The notes beneath the pieces are model-generated. The model made no database searches and was not told the DNA's origin. It was given only the letters and a program-made list of their open reading frames with translations. A stretch of DNA of 64,000 nt, taken from assembly GCA_033064195.1 (NCBI GenBank), contig JARBJD010000039.1, positions 62,001 to 126,000 of the forward strand. Reading direction: 5' to 3'. Numbering within the stretch: position 1 is the first letter of the stretch; every line of letters starts with the position of its first letter. Of this stretch, positions 58,018 through 64,000 are shown in pieces. This stretch comes from Blattamonas nauphoetae (lineage: Eukaryota; Preaxostyla; Oxymonadida). A program made the position numbers and the translations under genes.

Positions 58018-61000
58018 TTAAATGCCTGGGACCTCTGACCTGGGCTGTTGCGTATCAAATATTGTTGTTGCGTGCAGACCACTCGGCGTGTTCGGAACAA
58101 GTGACCCCCTCGGCTTGAGCGAAGTCCTCGAGAGCATTCGGACAAGCTTCGCCTGCGGGATTGGAGTGATCGGCTTCCCCGACTCAGCGAAAGAGACGGT
58201 GCTGGCGTTGGGTCGAACAATCATTGGTGATTGTGGGGCAAGTTGCGTGTATGGCGGATCGTATTCCGAGTTGAAGATGGAATTCGAAGGGATGGGTTGT
58301 GTCTGAACGCTTTGAACAAGATTAGACGGTGGAAGCGGAGAGTTCGGTGGACGGAGTGGATGCCGTGGCGCACGGCGAGGAGAGTTGGGGAGGGAGGTTC
58401 GCTTGTTTCGTGGGCTGCGCGGGTCGGAGATTGGAGGAGGGCGGACCGGCTTTGTCATTCGAACAACAGATTCATCTCGAATGGAATCATCGTCGTCCTC
58501 ATCCTCCTTCTCATCGTCCTCGTCTTCCGCGAGAGTGGGCAGCCCTTTCTTGTAGAACCCGAAAACAGGAGCGTGATCGTCATCAATCTCGTTTGGCTCA
58601 CTGTCCTCTCCATCCGAGTCTGACTCTTCATAAAACCTGTCGTCTCCGAATGAGGCGACGAGCTGGTTCAGGAAGTGGCGTAGGTCTCCGTACGTTGCGA
58701 ATGAGAGGCCAGCGTCTTTGATGCGGAAGGGGCGAGGAAGGGGGGCGTTCAGAGTGTAGAGGGAGTAGTATTGGTACGAGGAGAGGGGAGATGTGTCCAC
58801 GAGGCTGGCGAGAGAAAGGGAGGGAGAGAGAAAGAAAGTGAGAGAGAAGGGAATGACGAGAAAGAGGGAGAAAAGTGAATGATGAGAGAAAGAGAGAGAG
58901 AGAAGGGTATGACGAGAAAGAGGGAGAAAAGTGAATGATGAGAGAAAGAGAGAGAGAAGGGTATGACGAGAAAGAGGGAGAAAAGTGAATGATGAGAGAA
59001 AGAGAGAGAGAAGGGAATGACGAGAAAGAGGGAGAAAAGTGAATGATGAGAGAAAGAGAGAGAGAGAAGGGAATGACGAGAAAGAGGGAGAAAAGTGAAT
59101 GATGAGAGAAAGAGAGAGAGAGAATGACGAGAAAGAGGGAGAAAAGTGAATGATGAGAGAAAGAGAGAGAGAAGGGTATGACGAGAAAGAGGGAGAAAAG
59201 TGAATGATGAGAGAAAGAGAGAGAGAAGGGAATGACGAGAAAGAGGGAGAAAAGTGAATGATGAGAGAAAGAGAGAGAGAGAAGGGTATGACGAGAAAGA
59301 GGGAGAAAAGTGAATGATGAGAGAAAGAGAGAGAGAAGGGTATGACGAGAAAGAGGGAGAAAAGTGAATGATGAGAGAAAGAGAGAGAGAAGGGTATGAC
59401 GAGAAAGAGGGAGAAAAGTGAATGATGAGAGAAAGAGAGAGAGAGAAGGGTATGACGAGAAAGAGGGAGAAAAGTGAATGATGAGAGAAAGAGAGAGAAG
59501 GGTATGACGAGTTAACAGTGAAACGAACATGGATCAATCCAAATGAACAACGTGACATACTGTGGAACTCTCTGCTTCTTCCCGCTCGCATTCTCCTCGT
59601 CCTCCACCGGCGTCAAGTTCTCCAACAGTCGAGTCAGACACACAATCTCCTCCTCGTCCCCGCTCTCCATCGGATTCGGGCTGTTCGAAGCACTCGAATT
59701 CTCCACGTCGTTCACATAATCCTCCACCATCATCTCTCCCCCCACCTCTCCCCCACTGGCTGTGTTCAGTCTCCGCTTCTCGTCCATATAGAGCGGATGC
59801 AACTCTTGGAATGTTTGCACAGTTTCCTCAAATATGTCAAACGGAAGACCCTGCGTCTCGTCTTCTCCGTCTTCCTTTGCGTTATCATGCTCGCCGCCAC
59901 AGCCATCCTGGACTTTTGTGTAGATCCATTTAATGATGGAAATGAGAATGATGATGGCGTACAGCGAGCTGTGTGCGATGAAAGGGATGAGATGGAGTGG
60001 ACTGGTCTTCTGCATGTCGTTTATCCACATTGAGAAGAAGGACGTCACAATACTGCTGATTGAATTCACGTGGAACGCAAAGGAGATATGGGAGAGCCCT
60101 TGGTTGATCATTCCGAAGCCATATTGTGGGGGGTTGTGATAATATCGGATCACATTCGTTTTATCCACCCAAAACATCAAAAATAAGAAAAGGGCACAAA
60201 TTGGAGTAACTAATGGGAAGAATGGCGCAAGTAACGACAAAGTCATTGTGGTTTTGATCACATTTGAGAATCGTCGTTCCAATGGCCAGGCAGGAGGAAC
60301 CCGAACAAAATTGAGTTCAGTTTGGCTGAGTTTCTTTGAAGATAAAGACAGGGGGAGTCTGAATAAGCGGTCAAAAATGTGAGACGTCTCAAAGAACAGA
60401 ATCAGTGCATAGTCAACTACCGCATTGAGGAAGAGTGAGAAGGCCGTGGAATCAAACCACGCTGGAGAGAAGAAATAAGGAGTTGATGGATATATAGATG
60501 TTGCGGGGTCAGGGTTGGTCTTTGGTCTGAATATGGAAATGATGTAGTGGGCGAGGATCTGGAAAAGAAAGTCGGCGAGCCATATCCTGAAAATAGATCT
60601 GGATACAGACTCTGTTTTTGTGAGTGGTCGCGTGAATGGTGAGAGGGATCGGATAAGGAAGGAGAGGAATGACGAGAGGAGAGATATCGCCAGTGAGAGG
60701 ATGAGCGATACAATGGAGGATAACGTAAATGATTTCACAAAAAGAGTCAACAAGACAGAGAATGAAACAAAGACCTAAGAGGGAGAATAGTGAGAAGATA
60801 ATAAGTCGTGTGGAAAACAGTTTTTGGATATTGATGAGAAAGAAGAAAATAACCCAAAATATGACATACCAACGCCACCAAGATCAATACAGACTGTCGA
60901 CACAGCCGATTCTTGTAGGAATATCCAATATTGTGGAAAATGACATCATCTGGTTCGATCTTCGGAGCGACATCGATTGTCGTTCCAGAAAAAATAAGAG

Positions 61001-62293
61001 CGTCATCAGTGTCGCCTGAACAACACAGACGATTGAGATTGAACTGATAATCTTTTGCGCAGTTTACAGCATCCATTGCGTACTCAAAAGTCACGAAGGC
61101 GATTCCAGGCGAACGCCGCTTGGAAGGAGATGCTAAATTGGACCGCTCCTTTAAATAACGGGAAATATTGAGAGTGTGAGAATCTGAAGAGATGTATGGA
61201 GGTTAGTCAAATGGTGTGAACAATGAAAGATAGAAACCGATATCTTGACGGTAATTCAATCTCCGGAGAAGGTACCCGAAACCAGAATGATGGTGATGAT
61301 TAAATAGACTCGTATCGACCTGATGACCAGAGATATGACTGAAATGAATGATGTCAAACAATTCTGTCTTCGCTGCATAGATACGCTTGAAAATACAGCT
61401 TCAAAAGTTCAGGGGTAGCATGGTGCCGCAAGCGAGAATATATATACTACATTCCAACAAGTAAGTACACAGAAAAATAATGTGATGAGGAAAGAAGAGA
61501 CCTTGCGGACTGAATCATCCAGCTTCAGTTGAAGCTTTCCATAATCGCGAACATCAAAACAAAGAAGCACTGAATGAACCCTTCCCCACTGCTCAAAGTG
61601 TCTAGAAACCTGCTTGGCATCTTTCAGATCTGGTGGGAGGTTCTTAACCATGATTGAGAAGTCACCTGTGGATAAAGTCCGAGAATCAACACCGACTCTC
61701 ATTTGTTGCGTTTGCCTCTTTAGCATATTGATCGAAATGAAGAGAATCAGTGTGAAGATCAGTTGGAGGCCGTGAATTAGGCTGTCATACCAGTTAAAAG
61801 GAATTTTGAAGGAAAATGAGAAGTAAATTGATAACATACAAGTAATACACCCAATTGAGTTCGTCGGTATAGAATGCGTGGATCACAGAGTAATATGTCG
61901 ATGTGAGGAAGGTTGAGACGACATCTGTGGGTTTATGAAGGTTCAGCAGGATACAACACGCAACAATACCAAGAGAGAATAAAGATAGGATCGCTACGAT
62001 CACAGCAAGGGATTTCTAGTGATTTGGAGCGTCAATCATGCGAAGAAAAATGGATACAACGATGTAGAGGTACCCCGTTGCTCCTGTGCTCAGTCCCATC
62101 CTTTTCACATCAGATTTAATCAGTTCTGGACAAAGTGAGATAGATTGACACATACGAGAGTACGTTGGTGGAGCTGATTGGTCTGGTTGAATCTGATTCT
62201 GGAAAATGAAGTTTGAGGCAAATTCTCGTGCTTTCTGACAATGGATATATCAGATGAAGGAGAAAAAACCTTGAGTTTGTCTCTATCGGGCAT
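58018..62293 (-). CDS. OSCA/TMEM63 (CSC1)-like cation channel, multi-exon, with a minisatellite intron
   Basis: A membrane protein with the OSCA/TMEM63 order. It has an N-terminal helix (GATGYLYIVVSIFLR), helices (AVIVAILSLFSLGIVACCIL, LQLIFTLILFISI) and a cytoplasmic RRM-like domain (DFSIMVKNLPPDLKDAKQVS, PGIAFVTFEYAMDAVNCAKD). The family signature follows (DVAPKIEPDDVIFHNIGYS), then the pore-region helices (IFRIWLADFLFQILAHYIIS, VPPAWPLERRFSNVIKTTMT, APFFPLVTPICALFLFLMFW, DKTNVIRYYHNPPQYGFG). A ~350-residue acidic/serine-rich tail ends at TGA/TAA 58018. Such channels are opened by membrane tension. Clear introns: 60775-60869 (95 bp) and 58805-59560 (756 bp, filled by a tandem repeat). The start is placed at MPDRDKLK (62293); a short upstream exon is possible. 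Confidence 0.78.
58806..59515. repeat. Minisatellite, about 12 copies of a 53-57 bp purine-rich unit
   Basis: The plus-strand unit contains GAAAGAGAGAGAGAAGGG, TATGACGAGAAAGAGGG and AGAAAAGTGAATGATGAGAG. Twelve occurrences of GAATGATGAGAG are visible between 58874 and 59490. Units differ mainly in the length of the GA run and in TATGACG versus AATGACG. It lies wholly within the last intron of the channel gene, so the transcript carries the pyrimidine-rich strand. Two reading frames stay open through it only because the unit has no stop codon. Confidence 0.93.
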
Positions 62294-62425
62294 ATCGAGT
62301 GAGAACGATTGAACGTCGGAAAAATTGGGATGATCGACACCTGTTGAAGTGATTGAATACGATGAGAAATGACCAAAAATAAGACATTAAAATAATCAAA
62401 ATCATTTCGGTGCTCTCCTGTATCC

Positions 62426-63614
62426 CTACTGAGCTTGAAGAAGCTCGATCAGTTTGTTGATGATGGCCATATTATTCTTCTCTCGCTTGGTTGCTTCGCC
62501 GAGTTCTCTTCGCATCGTTTGAATTTCCCTTTCGGTTTGCGCATTGATTTCACCAAGAGAACGGACACGTTCTGCGTACACAGCAACTTCTTGTTCCAGA
62601 AACTGAACACGCGACATAACATCAACAATTTGTGAGGTCAGATGCTCATTCGACTGCGAGAAAGGTCGCTGGACTTTGTTCAACTGGCCTGGCGTTGGAT
62701 GGTGAGGTGAACTTGGGAAGACATCAGCATTCACAGGAGGGAGGATAGTGGGAGCAGATGGATCAGAAAGAGATGGAGGGCGACGGTTGGAATATCTTGG
62801 TGAATCTGGGTGGTCTCGGGGCTCCTGATCATGGGAATGGGTCGATCCTGCCGAACTGTCATCCTCTTCTTCTGAAATTTCTTCCTCATCTTCCGCTTGA
62901 TCCTCTTGATCATCATCATCTTCACTATTTGGGTTTTGTATACCTCCAGCTCCCTGTTTTCCAGATATCTGTTTGTGATGGAATTAATCACAAGAATAAG
63001 GGCAAATACTGATGCAAGAGTAAGTGAGTTCTGATATTGTTGGTTCAAATTTGCTGAAAGTTTTTGGAGAAGGGGGAGGTAATTGTTCTAAACGAAATAA
63101 ATCAAAATGATCTCAGACAATCTTTTCTGCTTCGAGAGTTCTGTGTTGGATCAATAGAGTGACTTGTTGTGTCACAAGTTCAAGTTGAGGATCGTTGGGG
63201 TTTTCTGTACGTTTCTGTTCGATAGATGAGGCGAGAACAGCCATTTCACTGAGTTGCTTTTGAATTTCTGTCAGTTGTTCATTATTTCCAATGATAAACT
63301 TGTCAAGGGTATCCTTAATCCTGCTCAGCGCCGATGAATACTGAAGTGCAGTGATTTTTTGGTCCTGGTAGTTTGATTGTGCTGTTTCAATGTGTTTGAG
63401 GATCTTTCCGAAACAAGGTGAGAATAGTGTGAAAAAATGAACAAACGAGGTTAATGCTTTGTTCTAAATCAAACTCCTCTTCGTTTGAGGTTGATGTCAT
63501 TGTTTGAAAGCGGATCTTCCCAAAGGGACAACTTTTTAAAAAACGATGGTTTTCAATACAATCACTGTTGCTTCTATTCTCATTGAAACGGACAATCACA
63601 TTTGAATCAGACAT
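62426..63614 (-). CDS. Coiled-coil protein with an acidic middle, four exons
   Basis: 363 residues from ATG 63614. Introns 63404-63446 (43 bp), 63088-63118 (31) and 62969-62991 (23) give exons whose sum divides by three. The order is an N-terminal segment (NVIVRFNENRSNSDCIENHR), helical coil (LKHIETAQSNYQDQKITALQ, TEIQKQLSEMAVLASSIEQK), QYQNSLTLASVFALIL then ISGKQGAGGIQNPNSEDDDD across the 23-bp intron, an acidic/serine stretch, and a C-terminal coiled coil (VDVMSRVQFLEQEVAVYAER, TEREIQTMRRELGEATKREK) ending LIELLQAQ. It resembles subunits of tethering or kinetochore complexes only in outline; the family is not recognised. Confidence 0.75.
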
Positions 63615-63832
63615 ACTGTTGTGTGATTTCAACGTGAACCTCTAAAGTTTGGACAAGTCTCGTCTGCCCGCATCGTCGGACATTTGAATGGATTGAATTT
63701 ATAGTCCTCCCATCAACCCGTACTTGTTCATCAAGTCGTACGATAATCATTTCTTGTTGAATTGAATTTGTTTCATTCCATCTCCAGCTCCTTCCGTGTT
63801 TTGAATCTTTTCTGAAAAAGTGGACACTATCA

Positions 63833-64000
63833 ATGGGCTCATTTCAAATCAAAATGGAGAATGGACCTGTATTGACACTGTCGGAGTTGCATGCGTACAT
63901 CAGCGTGGATCAGAAAGACATCCACCCGCGCTCCCCGCACGTTGTCCTCTTGGACGGGGCGGTGGTGAGGATGTCGCAGTTTAAACTGCCGTTTCTGGAA
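63833..64000 (+). CDS. Start of an unrecognised gene, cut by the window end
   Basis: ATG 63833 opens MGSFQIKMENGPVLTLSELH, continuing AYISVDQKDIHPRSPHVVLL and DGAVVRMSQFKLPFLE to the last base, with no stop in 56 codons. GC content is higher than the flank and third positions are C/G-rich, as in the other well-expressed genes here. It is divergent from the coiled-coil gene starting at 63614. Too short to assign. Confidence 0.55.
   Translation, partial: MGSFQIKMENGPVLTLSELHAYISVDQKDIHPRSPHVVLLDGAVVRMSQFKLPFLE

Noticed and set aside
58806-59515. Regular repeats resembling a CRISPR array
   Set aside because: The copies are tandem with no unique spacers, are purine-only in composition and vary in length. 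The locus is an intron of a eukaryotic gene.
58628-59591. Two overlapping minus-strand frames of ~300 and ~280 codons rich in Ser, Phe and Leu (SLII H FSPSFSSYP repeats)
   Set aside because: They are translations of the minisatellite, open in two frames only because the unit has no stop. GT..AG borders at 58805-59560 join good coding exons on either side.
1-64000. tRNA or rRNA genes
   Set aside because: I looked for tRNA-like T-loop (GGTTCGANTCC) and conserved rRNA blocks and found none that I could support by eye.

Overview
The window looks like nuclear DNA of a small-genome protist with intron-bearing genes. The predicted proteins include large parallel-beta-helix receptor-like proteins with a degenerate kinase tail and a repeat protein with a segment reading FNFDPDSNLTFEDKSAIYQT. 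Together with the absence of any recognisable mitochondrial gene, these match what I remember of oxymonad metamonads, Blattamonas in particular. This is an inference from family resemblance, not a database result. Spliceosomal GT..AG introns are frequent and very short (23 to about 95 bp). The standard genetic code fits: histone H4 ends in TAA exactly where expected, and other genes end in TAA, TAG or TGA.

Layout. 1-3.8 kb: the 3' end of a long coiled-coil gene, then a PP5-like protein phosphatase. 4.1-14.1 kb: an almost unbroken run of four terminal-inverted-repeat (TIR) DNA elements (called A, B, C and D here). Three of them carry protein-coding cargo that resembles ordinary cellular genes: a receptor ectodomain, an unrecognised acidic protein, and a leucine-rich-repeat/coiled-coil protein. 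None shows a transposase. 14.4-18.9 kb: a decayed host gene, an intact divergent histone H4, and a repeat-family gene split by a fifth TIR element (E). 19.4-26.4 kb: a bacterial-type NAD(P)-dependent epimerase/reductase gene with one in-frame TGA and a cluster of palindromes upstream, then an ABCC-type ABC transporter. 26.6-35.8 kb: TIR element F, a sugar porter, a His-rich single-pass membrane protein and four low-complexity genes. 35.9-45.8 kb: an unrecognised 762-residue protein and a 2,488-residue receptor-like beta-helix protein whose stop codon overlaps the next start codon. 47.2-49.0 kb: a nest of small TIR elements. 49.1-64 kb: a Sec7/BIG-type ARF exchange factor, a 17-beta-HSD12-like reductase, an OSCA/TMEM63-like channel with a minisatellite-filled intron, a tail-of-coils protein and the start of one more gene.

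Main point of interest. Elements A, B, E and H share one terminal design: TAGT at the tip, a TAA target duplication, and two copies of a 12-14 bp motif spaced 18 bp apart inside each TIR, with a different motif in A than in E. Element A has perfectly identical 245-bp TIRs around a 4.4-kb body filled with receptor-gene sequence. Element D has a different tip (TATACTGG), an 8-bp duplication (CTATTCCT) and an LRR cargo whose frame contains eight TAA/TAG codons but no TGA until its end. The block reads as a family of non-autonomous, gene-carrying (Pack-type) DNA transposons.

Limits: gene functions come from motif reading only. Exon borders were placed by hand from GT..AG and reading-frame continuity. 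The species assignment was not tested.
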